A stretch of 64,000 nt of DNA from Syntrophothermus lipocalidus DSM 12680. GTDB lineage: Bacteria; Bacillota; Syntrophomonadia; Syntrophomonadales; Syntrophothermaceae. Location of the stretch: positions 1,798,001-1,862,000 of the forward strand of contig NC_014220.1 in assembly GCF_000092405.1 (NCBI RefSeq). The letters run 5' to 3'. This document shows positions 54,289 to 63,534 of the stretch, piece by piece. A model generated the notes under the pieces. It ran no database searches and had not been told where the DNA came from. It saw nothing but the letters and a program-made list of their open reading frames with translations. Position numbers and translations under genes: made by a program. The number at the start of each line of letters is the position of its first letter. The stretch's first letter is position 1.

Positions 54289-54645
54289 TTAGGCATCGAC
54301 CAATCCCAAGCTTATTTCCAAGGCGTGATTCACTTTGGCCATGGTCTCTTCATCCAAAAAGGCAATCCGTTGTTTGAGCCTGGTCTTGTCGATAGTGCGT
54401 ATCTGTTCTCCCAGTATGACCGAATCTTTGTCCAGACCGTATTTTGCGGCCCGAAGTTCCACATGCGTAGGCAGCTTGGCCTTGTTTATCTGCGATGTAA
54501 TAGCTAACACGATGGTGGTAGGACTATACTGATTACCTATATCGTTCTGAACTACGAGAACCGGTCTGATCCCTCCTTGCTCTGAGCCGACGACCGGGTT
54601 GAGTTGGGCAAAATAGACTTCACCACGCTTTATTGTCAAACCCAT
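54289..54645 (-). CDS. mazF: MazF/EndoA endoribonuclease toxin
   Basis: A 118-residue mRNA interferase with [32 protein letters not shown] (active-site Arg) and AITSQI (active-site Thr). The ATG at 54645 overlaps the antitoxin stop by one base. Its place downstream of alr is the usual Firmicutes EndoA location, so it is probably a chromosomal, stable toxin-antitoxin pair. Confidence 0.94.
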   Translation of the reverse strand: MGLTIKRGEVYFAQLNPVVGSEQGGIRPVLVVQNDIGNQYSPTTIVLAITSQINKAKLPTHVELRAAKYGLDKDSVILGEQIRTIDKTRLKQRIAFLDEETMAKVNHALEISLGLVDA

Positions 54646-54926
54646 CACTCCGTTATTAACCTTTCTAAACATTGTATCAGGGCCTCGTAATCAGCCGAGG
54701 AACACTCACAAGCGAGGGTCAGGTTTATATCGGCCATCTCCATGTATCCTTTTTTCATCTGCTCGTTAATAAGTCTTTTCCTGCGCTCCCCCAGGTACAT
54801 CCTGAGGGCTTCGCGGATAATCTCGCTTCGGTTTTTGCTCTCGGCAACGTAGATGTCCTCCAGCTCCAGTAATAGGTTTTCCGGTACGGTGATCATTATC
54901 CTTCTCGAGGCCGACAAACCGAGCAC
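54645..54926 (-). CDS. mazE: Ribbon-helix-helix antitoxin (EndoAI/MazE type)
   Basis: A 93-residue antitoxin with an N-terminal ribbon-helix-helix ([37 protein letters not shown]) and an acidic C-terminus that should wrap the toxin. GTG start with GGGGG upstream. It directly precedes mazF and follows alr, 77 bases away. Confidence 0.9.
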   Translation of the reverse strand: MLGLSASRRIMITVPENLLLELEDIYVAESKNRSEIIREALRMYLGERRKRLINEQMKKGYMEMADINLTLACECSSADYEALIQCLERLITE

Positions 54927-55003
54927 CCCCTAAGGCTGATACGCGCACTATGAGTGATATTAATTATTATACCGGTCGCCAGTTAAGGTCGCAAATCCAA
55001 TAA

Positions 55004-56143
55004 TTACAACTTACTCCGCTTGTAAATGCGGGGTATGCGCGGCCCTAACATACACACGATTTCGTAGTTGATAGTTCCGATGAGGGAGGCCAGCTCATCG
55101 GCAGTAACACCGTCCTCCGGCCGTCCAAATAAGATAACTTCATCCCCTTCTCTGACCCCCTCGACCTCCGAAACGTCAAACATGCACTGGTCCATGCATA
55201 TTCTCCCTATGCCGCAAACCCGCTTTCCCCTTACCACCGCGTGTACCTTGCCGGAAAGTAACCGACTATACCCATCAGCATAACCGATAGGAACCGTAGC
55301 CACCTTCGTGGTACGGGTTGTAATGTAAGTACACCCGTAGCTAACGGCATGGCCTGGAGGCAGGTCTTTCAGCATCACAATCCGGCTGAGAAGCCGCATA
55401 GCCGGGATGAGGTTTAAGCATCGGTTCGCCACTTCATCCGAAGGCCACAGCCCGTAAACGCTTATGCCCGGTCTCACTAAGTCGAGATGCGCTGATGGTA
55501 AATCGATTAAAGCCGCGCTGTTGGCCGCGTGTTTTAAAGGAATTTTAACCCCTTTTTGTTCGAGTTCACCCACAAAGTCCAGAAAACGCCGGAGCTGCCA
55601 TTCGGTATAGCTCTTGTCAGCGGCGTCGGCTGCGGCAAAATGGGTAAAAATCCCTTCTACCTCTAGTCCCGGCAGGCGAAGAAATTCCTCGATGTCCGCC
55701 AATGCTCTTTCATCTGGATAAAATCCCAGCCGTCCCATGCCGGTGTCGATCTTGATGTGAATGTACCCGGGCTTCTGCAGCTTGCAGGCAACTCGGGAAA
55801 CGGCTTCGGCCAGACGCCGGTCAAAACAGGTAAGCCGCACCCCCTGTTTAACCGCCTCTTGGGCCCCTTCCTCGGAGGTAGCGCCCAGCACCAGAATTCT
55901 AGGTCTATTAATCCCGGCTTCTTTGAGCAGGAGCGCTTCGTCCAAAAGAGCCACAGCTAAGAACTCGGCCCCTTCCTCTACACATGTCCTGGCAACCTCC
56001 AGAATCCCGTGCCCGTACGCGTTAGCCTTCACAACCGGCATCAAGCGAGCTGTCCCTACAAGCAGGTTTCTCAATTCTTTTAGGTTGTGGGCTACAGCCC
56101 CCAAGTCTACCTCTGCCCAGGTTGGTCTTGCCAGATGCATCAT
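55004..56143 (-). CDS. alr: Alanine racemase
   Basis: A 379-residue PLP enzyme making D-alanine for peptidoglycan. The PLP lysine is K39 (VVKANAYGHG). The catalytic Tyr region is AVSYGCTYI, and LVRPGISVYG is the family motif. The ATG overlaps the CBS-protein stop by 4 bases, tying it to the upstream genes. Confidence 0.96.
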   Translation of the reverse strand: MMHLARPTWAEVDLGAVAHNLKELRNLLVGTARLMPVVKANAYGHGILEVARTCVEEGAEFLAVALLDEALLLKEAGINRPRILVLGATSEEGAQEAVKQGVRLTCFDRRLAEAVSRVACKLQKPGYIHIKIDTGMGRLGFYPDERALADIEEFLRLPGLEVEGIFTHFAAADAADKSYTEWQLRRFLDFVGELEQKGVKIPLKHAANSAALIDLPSAHLDLVRPGISVYGLWPSDEVANRCLNLIPAMRLLSRIVMLKDLPPGHAVSYGCTYITTRTTKVATVPIGYADGYSRLLSGKVHAVVRGKRVCGIGRICMDQCMFDVSEVEGVREGDEVILFGRPEDGVTADELASLIGTINYEIVCMLGPRIPRIYKRSKL

Positions 56144-56589
56144 GATCTTGCCAATGCCCTCACCACGTCATTTCTGGTCACTATCCCTACCACCTTGCCG
56201 TCGCGCACCACCGGAACCCTGTTGATAGATTTTGCCGTCATCAGCCGAGCAATATCGAACAGTGGAGTATCCTCATCTACTGCTGCAACCTGTGTGGTCA
56301 TGATATCTTTGACCTTGGAAGCCGTGAACCTCTTTAGCTCCTCATTAAACCGGCGCGGGCTCTGCAGAAAGATGATGCTGTCGAACAACGTGATGTAAAA
56401 GGGCAATTCGAGATCACGGGCTTTGATCATGAGGTCACTTTCCGTGACCACCCCAACCAGCTTTCCGGCGTCATCCACAACTGGGACCCCGCTGATCCGG
56501 TTGTCGGCCAAAATCTTAGCCACTTCTTCTACACTTTGTTCCGGCCGGACAGTTATAACCTCTTTGGTCATTATGTCTTTCGCTTTCAA
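56140..56589 (-). CDS. CBS-domain protein
   Basis: A 149-residue protein made of two CBS domains (KDIMTKEVITVRPEQSVEEV; SGVPVVDDAGKLVGVVTESD; VKDIMTTQVAAVDEDTPLFD; INRVPVVRDGKVVGIVTRND). CBS pairs bind adenine nucleotides and act as sensors. It sits between nnr and alr; its target is unknown. Confidence 0.92.
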   Translation of the reverse strand: MKAKDIMTKEVITVRPEQSVEEVAKILADNRISGVPVVDDAGKLVGVVTESDLMIKARDLELPFYITLFDSIIFLQSPRRFNEELKRFTASKVKDIMTTQVAAVDEDTPLFDIARLMTAKSINRVPVVRDGKVVGIVTRNDVVRALARS

Positions 56590-56628
56590 TTTAAGACCCC
56601 TTTTCTAAAGAATATTACTTAGGCACCT

Positions 56629-58182
56629 TCATCTTGACTCGAAAGCCTTCAAAACCGCTGGGATATAATGCACGATATCCATAGCATTCAACCCCCGTTC
56701 CCCTTTTTCTTTCTTGGCTTCGTCTCCGGCTTTCCCGTGAACGTAAACACCTGAAATCGCTGCCTGGTCAGGTAGCAGGCCCTGGGCCATAAAACCGGCA
56801 ATTATCCCGCTTAATACGTCACCGCTCCCAGCCGTAGCCATACCGGGATTTCCCGTAACATTTACATATACATCCCCGCCGGGAGTGGCTATGACCGTGT
56901 TGTGCCCTTTAAGTACCAGGGTTACTCCCCATTCGGAAGCAAACCCACGGGCTACTTCCAAACGATCCGCCTGGATCTCGGCTACACTGAGTCCTGAGAG
57001 ACCGGACATTTCTCCTGGATGAGGTGTAAGGATTACCGGGATTTGACGGTCCTTAAGAACGCCCAGGTCTTCTGCTAAAGCATTCAACCCGTCAGCATCT
57101 ATGATTACCGGTACCCCCGCTGTCTCAAGTACAAACCTGATCACGGCTCTGGCTTCAGGGTACCTCCCCATTCCCGGTCCCGCCACGCAAACCGATGTCC
57201 TCTCCAACAAACTCTGCAGAGCCGGAAGGGCCTCCAGTGAGATGGTCTTGAGCGAAGTCTCGGGCAAAGGAGTAGTCATCACCTCTATCAACCTGCTCTC
57301 TATCGCTGGCTGCAAAGATTGGGGTACCGCGGCTGTCACCAATCCGGCCCCGCTGCGCAGTGCGGCCTCGGCTGCCATAACTACAGCCCCAGTAAGTCCT
57401 ACCGAACCCCCAACTACCAAAACATGTCCAAAACTTCCCTTGTGAGTCTCTGCTGGTCGCGGTAGAAACCAAGGAGCCACCCAATCCTCAGTTACCAGGT
57501 TAGTCTTGATATTCGGGGCCTCCAGCAAACAGCGGGGGATGGATATATCGCCTACGGTCAACATACCGGTATAGCTCCGCCCGGGCTCCAAGAAAAAAGC
57601 CTTCTTGGGCAAAGCCATGGTAACCGTCCAGGTCGCCCGGATTGCCTCTCCCCGAACCTTACCTGTATCAGCTTCTACTCCCGAAGGAATATCGACCGCC
57701 ACCACCGGCTTCCCTGACTGGTTGACCATTTTCACTACCTCGGACTCCAGGGAAGGCATCTCCCCGTGAAACCCGATACCATAGATGGCATCTACCACCA
57801 GGTCGCATCCAGACAGCGGCGCGAGCAACCCCTGCAATTCACCCGTGTCTGATACCACGAAAACCCGGTCACTGATGCTTTGAAGTATGCGGAAATTCAA
57901 GGCCGCGTCAGGAGTCAATTTCGATGGATCTCCAAGCAGGAAAGTATCCACGTGAAAACCGCTGTTGATAAGGTGCCGGGAAACAACAAAGCCATCACCC
58001 CCGTTATTGCCTTTACCGGCTATTACCACCACCTGGGGCAGCTTGATGCCCGCTAAAGCAGTCTGTACTGCCTCAACCACCCTTAACCCGGCGTTTTCCA
58101 TCAAAACTATACTGGGAATGTGAAATTCGGTTGAAGCGCGCCGGTCTAAATCCCTCATCTCTTGTGCTGATACTATTTTCAA
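56629..58182 (-). CDS. nnr: Bifunctional NAD(P)HX epimerase/dehydratase
   Basis: A 517-residue fusion. The N-terminal epimerase (YjeF_N) has VVIAGKGNNGGDGFVVSRHL. The C-terminal ADP/ATP-dependent dehydratase carries GMGRYPEARAVI, LTPHPGEMSGL, VVKGHNTV-type and GNPGMATAGSGDVLSGIIAG motifs. It repairs hydrated NADH and NADPH. TTG start with GGAGGGG upstream. Confidence 0.95.
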   Translation of the reverse strand: MKIVSAQEMRDLDRRASTEFHIPSIVLMENAGLRVVEAVQTALAGIKLPQVVVIAGKGNNGGDGFVVSRHLINSGFHVDTFLLGDPSKLTPDAALNFRILQSISDRVFVVSDTGELQGLLAPLSGCDLVVDAIYGIGFHGEMPSLESEVVKMVNQSGKPVVAVDIPSGVEADTGKVRGEAIRATWTVTMALPKKAFFLEPGRSYTGMLTVGDISIPRCLLEAPNIKTNLVTEDWVAPWFLPRPAETHKGSFGHVLVVGGSVGLTGAVVMAAEAALRSGAGLVTAAVPQSLQPAIESRLIEVMTTPLPETSLKTISLEALPALQSLLERTSVCVAGPGMGRYPEARAVIRFVLETAGVPVIIDADGLNALAEDLGVLKDRQIPVILTPHPGEMSGLSGLSVAEIQADRLEVARGFASEWGVTLVLKGHNTVIATPGGDVYVNVTGNPGMATAGSGDVLSGIIAGFMAQGLLPDQAAISGVYVHGKAGDEAKKEKGERGLNAMDIVHYIPAVLKAFESR

Positions 58183-58194
58183 CGCTGTCCCCTC

Positions 58195-58566
58195 CTACCC
58201 TATACGGGCTACAACTACAGCAATCGCATTTTCCCGAGTATGAGAAAGACTGACATCTATCTCCCTTAGCTCGACCTCCCAAGCCTTCTCCCGAGCCCCG
58301 CCATACAAATTTAACTCAGGCTTACCGCCTGGGCCCACTCCAACTTCGACCTCAGTAAACCTGACCTGACTTGACAGCCGGGGATGAAGCTTATGGAAAG
58401 CCTCCTTGGCCGCCCACCGCGCCGCCAAAGAAGGATAAGGATTTTTTTTCGAATAACAGTAGGATAATTCCGATTCGGTATAAACCCTTTTTAGGAAACG
58501 CGGTGTTCGCGTTGCAGCCCGCTCGATGCGGCTAATTTCGGTAATATCTACTCCCACCAAAAGCAA
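58195..58566 (-). CDS. acpS: Holo-[acyl-carrier-protein] synthase
   Basis: A 123-residue phosphopantetheinyl transferase that activates acyl carrier protein. Motifs are GVDITEISRIERA (Mg-binding Asp) and ARWAAKEAFHKL (Glu, Lys). The frame begins at a TTG with GAGGGACG upstream; a second TTG six bases on is possible. First gene of acpS-nnr-CBS-alr-mazE-mazF. Confidence 0.94.
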   Translation of the reverse strand: MLLVGVDITEISRIERAATRTPRFLKRVYTESELSYCYSKKNPYPSLAARWAAKEAFHKLHPRLSSQVRFTEVEVGVGPGGKPELNLYGGAREKAWEVELREIDVSLSHTRENAIAVVVARIG

Positions 58567-58612
58567 AAAACCACGTCCCTCTTTTTCTAAAATTATTTAT
58601 CAATCATCTCCA

Positions 58613-58643
58613 AAATAAAAGCCCCGAATACCATTTTCAGGGC
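58613..58643 (-). terminator. Terminator downstream of cheW
   Basis: On the minus strand GCCCTGAA and TTCGGGGC form an 8-bp stem (58636-58643 with 58621-58628) with a 7-base loop, then TTTTATTTT. It separates cheW from acpS. Confidence 0.7.
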
Positions 58644-58702
58644 AGAAAACCTGTCTTTCATAGGTTTCTCTAACAATTACTGTAATGCCATGTAGATTTC
58701 TT

Positions 58703-59182
58703 TTAAGCTTTAGCTGCATCAAGAGCCTCCAGCTCCCGCTTTTCTGTTTCGGTAAGGATCTTAGTCATGTCCAGCATTATCAGCAACCGGTTGTCAAGTT
58801 TGCCAACACCCGTAAGATATTCTGCCGTTATTCCTCCTATAATGGCAGGCGGCGGCTCAATGTTGGAAAGTGGTAACCGTAAAACCTCAGTCACCTCGTC
58901 CACCACTATGCCAACCGTCTGCCCCCCTACTTCCACTACTATGATACGGCTGTCGTCCGTCTGTTCGGCCGTAGTCATAGCGAAGCGCTTCTTGAGATCT
59001 ATGACCGGTATTATATTCCCTCTCAGGTTAATGATGCCTTCGACAAAATCAGGGACTTGAGGTAGTTTGGTAGGTTTCGTGAGACGGTTGATCTCCTGGA
59101 CCTGGGTAATCGGCACCCCGTATTCACACACGTTGTCCCCAGCCCGTAAAGTGAATACCACCAGTTGAATCTCTTCTGCCAT
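58703..59182 (-). CDS. cheW: CheW coupling protein
   Basis: This single-domain CheW of 159 residues has a core QLVVFTLRAGDNVCEYGVPI, VEGIINLRGNIIPVIDLKKR and VGIVVDEVTEVLRL. It couples chemoreceptors to CheA. GGGAGGGAG precedes the ATG. It stands apart from the main cluster but near the membrane receptor at 61712, and it is closest in sequence to the third domain of the triple CheW. Confidence 0.95.
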   Translation of the reverse strand: MAEEIQLVVFTLRAGDNVCEYGVPITQVQEINRLTKPTKLPQVPDFVEGIINLRGNIIPVIDLKKRFAMTTAEQTDDSRIIVVEVGGQTVGIVVDEVTEVLRLPLSNIEPPPAIIGGITAEYLTGVGKLDNRLLIMLDMTKILTETEKRELEALDAAKA

Positions 59183-59622
59183 CGTATCTCCCTCCTGTTT
59201 TCTGTTTGAGCCCGCCGGTTTAAAGCCTCAAATTGCACCTACATCCTTTATGCTATTTTACTATTTATTCGATACTATCCGTTAATCTTCCTGTTCTCAA
59301 TCAGATTTTCTAAGTCAGGCCCGTATCCATTTCCCGCTGACCTTTGTCGTCGATCTCCCGCGTAGGACCGCTTCAGCAGTCTCTTTTCTCGGAGTTCCCA
59401 TCTGGGTTATGCTTTTTATTTTCCCTCGAAGGAAAAATAGAATGATTGCCGAATAATCATAATTGATTACTGATTCCAGTTGTCCGATTTCTGCCCTTGG
59501 AAGAAGAATGCATTCGCAGCTCGGTTTGCAGCACGTCGATAATGAGAGGAGGTGGCTTGGGGAACCGCAACAAGTTGGGATAAGAGTATGCAAGAAAAAG
59601 ATGTAGAGCTTTGGGGAGTGGT
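59183..59622. other. Divergent intergenic region
   Basis: About 440 bases between cheW (minus) and the reductase gene (plus), which must hold both promoters; I see no strong consensus pair. A minus-strand open frame of 28 codons at 59315-59401 (ATG, ending in TGA) has no strong ribosome site and may be a remnant. Confidence 0.4.
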
Positions 59623-60633
59623 ATGTGTATGGCGGGGGAAAACACTTTTAGGGCTATAGTTGTGGATCAAGTCGACGGGAAGATAGTCGCCGAGATCAAG
59701 CAGTTGACCGTCGATGATCTTCCACCGGAAGACGTGCTCATTAAAGTGGACTACTCAACAGTCAATTTCAAAGAAGGCCTGGGTTTCGCGGGACGAAACA
59801 AGATTTTTCGCAAGTTCCCTATGGTGCCAGGGCTAGATCTCGCTGGAACCGTCGTGGAATCAGCTTCTCCTGACTTCAAACCCGGGGACCAGGTTATACT
59901 GAACGGTTGGAGTGTCGGCGAAAGATATTGGGGAGGTTACTCCCAGATGGCCCGGATCAAGTCCAACTTCCTCATCCCGCTTCCGAAAGGTATGGACACC
60001 AAGAAGGCCATGCAAATAGGAACCGCCGGGTATACCGCGATGCTCTGCGTCATGACCCTGGAGGAAGCCGGAGTTACCCCGGACAAGGGTCCGGTCATCG
60101 TAACCGGGGCAGCAGGAGGAGTAGGAAGCAACGCGGTCGCCATCCTGGCCAACCTGGGATATCACGTAGTAGCCCTCACCAAGCCGGACCAAGAGCACAC
60201 TCACGGTTTCTTAAAGGAGATCGGAGCCAAAGAGTGCATATCAGGTCCCGAGTGGTCTGAGGAACCGAGTCCCCTGGAGCACCAACGGTGGGCCGGAGCG
60301 GTGGACACCGTGGGAAGTGTAGTTCTGTCCCGACTCTTGTCAGAGATGAATTACGGAGGTTGCGTTGCTGCCTGCGGACTGGCCGGGGGACACAACTTCA
60401 AGACCACTGTTATGCCCTTCATTCTGCGCGGGGTTAGCCTCAGAGGCGTGGACTCGGTCTGGTGCCCAAACCCCAGGAGGATAGCCGCCTGGGATCGCCT
60501 GGTAACCGACATGCCTGATTCTTCGCTGGAGAGGATAAACAAGCTCATTTCGCTGGAAGAAGTCCTGCATTACGTGAAGGAGATCCTAGAAGGAAGAGTG
60601 TACGGGCACCTGGTCGTCGACGTGAACAAGTGA
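59623..60633 (+). CDS. AcuI/YhdH-like acrylyl-CoA reductase or quinone oxidoreductase
   Basis: A 336-residue medium-chain dehydrogenase/reductase. Its N-terminal domain lacks the zinc ligands (DYSTVNFKEGLGFAG). The NADPH-binding domain has VTGAAGGVGSNAVAILANLG. VCPNP-type motif (DSVWCPNPRR) and GRVYGHLVVDVN at the end fit the YhdH/AcuI branch, whose members reduce acrylyl-CoA to propionyl-CoA. The ATG at 59623 follows GGGGAG. It is followed by a MaoC-like gene 113 bases on. Confidence 0.85.
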   Translation: MCMAGENTFRAIVVDQVDGKIVAEIKQLTVDDLPPEDVLIKVDYSTVNFKEGLGFAGRNKIFRKFPMVPGLDLAGTVVESASPDFKPGDQVILNGWSVGERYWGGYSQMARIKSNFLIPLPKGMDTKKAMQIGTAGYTAMLCVMTLEEAGVTPDKGPVIVTGAAGGVGSNAVAILANLGYHVVALTKPDQEHTHGFLKEIGAKECISGPEWSEEPSPLEHQRWAGAVDTVGSVVLSRLLSEMNYGGCVAACGLAGGHNFKTTVMPFILRGVSLRGVDSVWCPNPRRIAAWDRLVTDMPDSSLERINKLISLEEVLHYVKEILEGRVYGHLVVDVNK

Positions 60634-60746
60634 CAGGAGTAAGAAAGTAGTACCTAGAGCGCTCATCGAGAGACGTCCGGAAACATCCGGTACAAGCATG
60701 CCGTATGTTGTTTATTTTTTAATCAAATGGGAGGGAGTTGAATAAG

Positions 60747-61205
60747 ATGAGTAACGTGATTCCTGCCGGGACCAAGATCCCTTGCCGGGTCAGCCGCACC
60801 CTCGATGTCGGCGATTTTTCCATCCTGCACCAGCTCACCTGGTTTAACATGGCCGTCCACAGCAACTCCGAGTACGCCAAAGGAACATGGTTCAAGGAGC
60901 GTTCCTTGGCCGCCCCGGTCATATTTGTCGTGGCCGACGGACTAGTCCACAATGCCGATACGGTGGCCGAGCTCTTGGGCAACTACGGCTACGAGATTTA
61001 CGCCTACGTAGGGATCGACAACGTCAAGGTCACCAAGCCAGTCCTTTTCGGCGACACACTAACGGCCCAGGCCGAAGTAGTCGATTTCCGCTCGACCAAG
61101 AACCCCGACATGTTCCTCTTCATTTACCACAACAAAACTTATAACCAGCGCAACGAGCAGGTAATCGAGTATACCAGCAGCATGTTGGTCAAGAAAAAGG
61201 CCTAG
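60747..61205 (+). CDS. MaoC-like hotdog dehydratase
   Basis: A 152-residue hotdog-fold protein (SILHQLTWFNMAVHSNSEYA; KPVLFGDTLTAQAEVVDFRS) of the MaoC/(R)-hydratase family, which hydrates or dehydrates enoyl-CoA thioesters. The catalytic Asp/His pattern is not clearly recognisable, so it may be a divergent member. I chose the ATG at 60747, 10 bases after GGAGGGAG; a TTG at 60738 is an alternative. Context with an AcuI-like reductase suggests a short acyl-CoA pathway. Confidence 0.8.
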   Translation: MSNVIPAGTKIPCRVSRTLDVGDFSILHQLTWFNMAVHSNSEYAKGTWFKERSLAAPVIFVVADGLVHNADTVAELLGNYGYEIYAYVGIDNVKVTKPVLFGDTLTAQAEVVDFRSTKNPDMFLFIYHNKTYNQRNEQVIEYTSSMLVKKKA

Positions 61206-61284
61206 GGTTTTAGAGAGCAACCGCCAATCAGGAACTGCCACATAAAAGACAGAGGCAGAAAACGCAAACTGAGATAGGATTTTG

Positions 61285-61317
61285 GGGCCGTCAGCACAGT
61301 ATGTCTGCTTGCGGCCC
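61285..61317 (+). terminator. Possible terminator after the MaoC-like gene
   Basis: GGGCCG (61285-61290) and CGGCCC (61312-61317) close an imperfect stem including CAGCA/TGCTT, followed by TTGTTATT. Confidence 0.5.
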
Positions 61318-61325
61318 TTGTTATT

Positions 61326-61366
61326 GACATATTGACACAAGGGGACGGTTCTTCCGTGTCAATGTC
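61326..61366. repeat. Stem-loop with GGGGACGGTTCTTCC loop
   Basis: GACATATTGACAC (61326-61338) pairs with GTGTCAATGTC (61356-61366), leaving AAGGGGACGGTTCTTCC in the loop. It shares the core of the palindromes at 14761 and 61454 and has the layout of a REP element. Confidence 0.75.
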
Positions 61367-61412
61367 TAAGCCTCACGGACAAGGTGGAATGGCAAGCCGG
61401 TTATCTGGATTT

Positions 61413-61443
61413 GGGGCCGCACGTCTGGCGCGGCCCCTTTTTT
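61413..61443 (+). terminator. Rho-independent terminator
   Basis: GGGGCCG (61413-61419) pairs with CGGCCCC (61431-61437), followed by six T. Confidence 0.75.
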
Positions 61444-61453
61444 ACATAGAAGC

Positions 61454-61502
61454 GGACGGTTCCTGCGGTTTATTGTCAGAAAATAAACCGCAGGAACCGT
61501 CC
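61454..61502. repeat. 21-bp palindrome with GGACGGTTC core
   Basis: GGACGGTTCCTGCGGTTTATT (61454-61474) and its reverse complement (61482-61502) are separated by 7 bases. The sequence is a variant of the palindrome at 14761-14826. Confidence 0.85.
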
Positions 61503-61711
61503 CCCTGGTTGCCCCTTGTGGGCAAGAAGGCTGTGGGTCCAGGTAACACGGTCTCTATATTATGCATCCCCTGGTATTACCGAGCCATATGAGGCTCTGA
61601 CAACATAATTGAAAAAAGAATTTCTTTGTGAAGGATTTACCAAAATGTTGTCGAATTAACTGGAAAACAGTACCTTTGTCCCATGACCTGGGCCTTGAAG
61701 GAGGTATTTTG

Positions 61712-63439
61712 ATGAATTGGCTGCGTAACCTACCTACCATGACCAAAATGATGCTGGCCAGCACCCTTATGGTGGTGCTCATCGGTGTGGTAGGAGGCGT
61801 GGGGTGGAACGGGATGTCGAACATCCAAAAGCACCTGCAGACCTTATACGAAGATCGGTTCGTCCCCACTCTGGATCTTGCCACAGCCAGCGAGGCGGTC
61901 AAAGCCCTGAGAGGCGATTTATGGAAAGCCCAAGGATCGACCAGCGAGACCATGAGGAATGAAGCCTTCGACCAGCTGAAATCCGATTTCGAAACCCTAG
62001 ACCGAGCTTTAGGCGCTTACGGGCAAAGCCGTATGACCGAGCGCGAAAAGGAGCTTTTTAACCAGGTAAGGGCTAACATGGCCCAGTACCGCAAGGTGGC
62101 CGAGCCTTTCGCCGGGATGTTCGGGCCCGGTTATACCGCGGAGCAGAGGGACAAATACCTTACCGAGGTGGTCCGCCCCTACCGCGAAGCTGCTGAACAG
62201 AGCATGGCTGACCTCTACCAACTCAGCCGGGAAATGGCTAGCCAGTTGCGGCAACAGGCAGAAGAGAACTATGCTAATTCGACAAAGTTCATAATAGTTT
62301 TTACCCTGGTAGTTCTCGTAGCGGCCTTCGGGAGCGGTATCGGTATCGGAAGAGTGATAGCCGTGCCTTTGAAAACCGCAGTCGGGCAGCTTCAAACGGT
62401 GGCCCAAGGGGACCTAAGCCAGGAAGTTCCTCCGTCCCTGGTTGAACGCAAAGACGAGATCGGCGATGTGGGCCGGGCCTTGCAGGTCATGACTGCAGAA
62501 CTGCGAAAGCTTATGCGGGAGGTAGTAAGTAGTGCTCAGGAAGTGGCAGCTTCGAGCCAGCAGCTGTCCGCCACCTCTGAGAACGTCTCCGCCAACATGG
62601 AGGAGGTATCGGCTTCGGTTGAAGAAATAACCGCGGGGCTCCAGACGGTTTCTGCCTCGGTAGAAGAGATCACTGCCTCCAGCGAAGAGATGACCGCTTC
62701 GTTGAACCAGTTGGCAGCGGAAGCTAAGAAGGGAGCGGAAACTTCAACCGTTGTTGAAGAGAGAGCCAGGTCCGTCCAGCAGCAAGCCCAAGCATCACGT
62801 AGTGAAGCTCATTCCATTTATCGAGACATAGAAGAGAAGGTGGCGTTGGCGGTCAAAGAAGCGGAAATCGTGACCGAGATAACCTCTTTGGCCGACTCCA
62901 TCGCCGGGATTGCTGCCCAGACCAACCTCCTGGCCCTAAATGCTGCTATCGAAGCCGCCCGGGCCGGGGAGCAGGGCCGCGGCTTTGCGGTAGTAGCTGA
63001 GGAAGTGAGGAAACTGGCGGAAGAAACCTCTACCTCCGTCGCCGGCATCAAGAGCCTGACCGACAACGTGACCCATTCCATCGAAAGCCTGGTGTCGCAC
63101 GTCAGCGAGCTGTTATCCTTCGTCACGGAAAAAGTCATCAAGGACTACGACCAGCTGGCAACTGTTGGCGAGCAGTATGCCCAGGATGCGTGTACGTTTA
63201 ACAGCCTTTCGGTCCAAACCGCGAACATGAGCGGGCAGGTCCTGGCCACCGTCACCGAAGTAGCCAAAGCTATAGAGTCGGTAGCCCAGACCATGGATGA
63301 GAGCACCAAATCGGCATCCGAAATCGCTAAAGCGACGGAAACCACTACGGCATCGGTGGTGCAGGTAGCAGAAGCGGCCGCCCGCTTAGCCGAGACCGCC
63401 CAAACCTTAAATCAATCGGTGTCTCGCTTCCGGCTTTAG
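61712..63439 (+). CDS. Membrane methyl-accepting chemotaxis protein
   Basis: A 575-residue receptor. The first span is at about 11-32 and the second at about 186-210, enclosing a four-helix-bundle sensor domain. A HAMP domain follows ([20 protein letters not shown]), then the signalling domain with a single standard tip ([20 protein letters not shown]). The ATG at 61712 follows AAGGAGG; the frame extends 28 codons upstream without a ribosome site. Ligand unknown. Confidence 0.93.
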   Translation: MNWLRNLPTMTKMMLASTLMVVLIGVVGGVGWNGMSNIQKHLQTLYEDRFVPTLDLATASEAVKALRGDLWKAQGSTSETMRNEAFDQLKSDFETLDRALGAYGQSRMTEREKELFNQVRANMAQYRKVAEPFAGMFGPGYTAEQRDKYLTEVVRPYREAAEQSMADLYQLSREMASQLRQQAEENYANSTKFIIVFTLVVLVAAFGSGIGIGRVIAVPLKTAVGQLQTVAQGDLSQEVPPSLVERKDEIGDVGRALQVMTAELRKLMREVVSSAQEVAASSQQLSATSENVSANMEEVSASVEEITAGLQTVSASVEEITASSEEMTASLNQLAAEAKKGAETSTVVEERARSVQQQAQASRSEAHSIYRDIEEKVALAVKEAEIVTEITSLADSIAGIAAQTNLLALNAAIEAARAGEQGRGFAVVAEEVRKLAEETSTSVAGIKSLTDNVTHSIESLVSHVSELLSFVTEKVIKDYDQLATVGEQYAQDACTFNSLSVQTANMSGQVLATVTEVAKAIESVAQTMDESTKSASEIAKATETTTASVVQVAEAAARLAETAQTLNQSVSRFRL

Positions 63440-63534
63440 GAACAGGTGAGGATTTGAGATTCTCGAATCGCGTCTTTGGTCACGGGCATCACCCATATTC
63501 CTTGCCAAGAGGTTGGCCTTTACTCGAAGACTCG

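Noticed and set aside
54289-54926. MazEF as part of a mobile defence island
   Set aside because: It sits in the ordinary Firmicutes location downstream of alr, with no transposase, integrase or defence genes nearby.
59315-59401. Short minus-strand frame (28 codons) between cheW and the reductase
   Set aside because: Very short, no strong ribosome site and no recognised family; at best a remnant.
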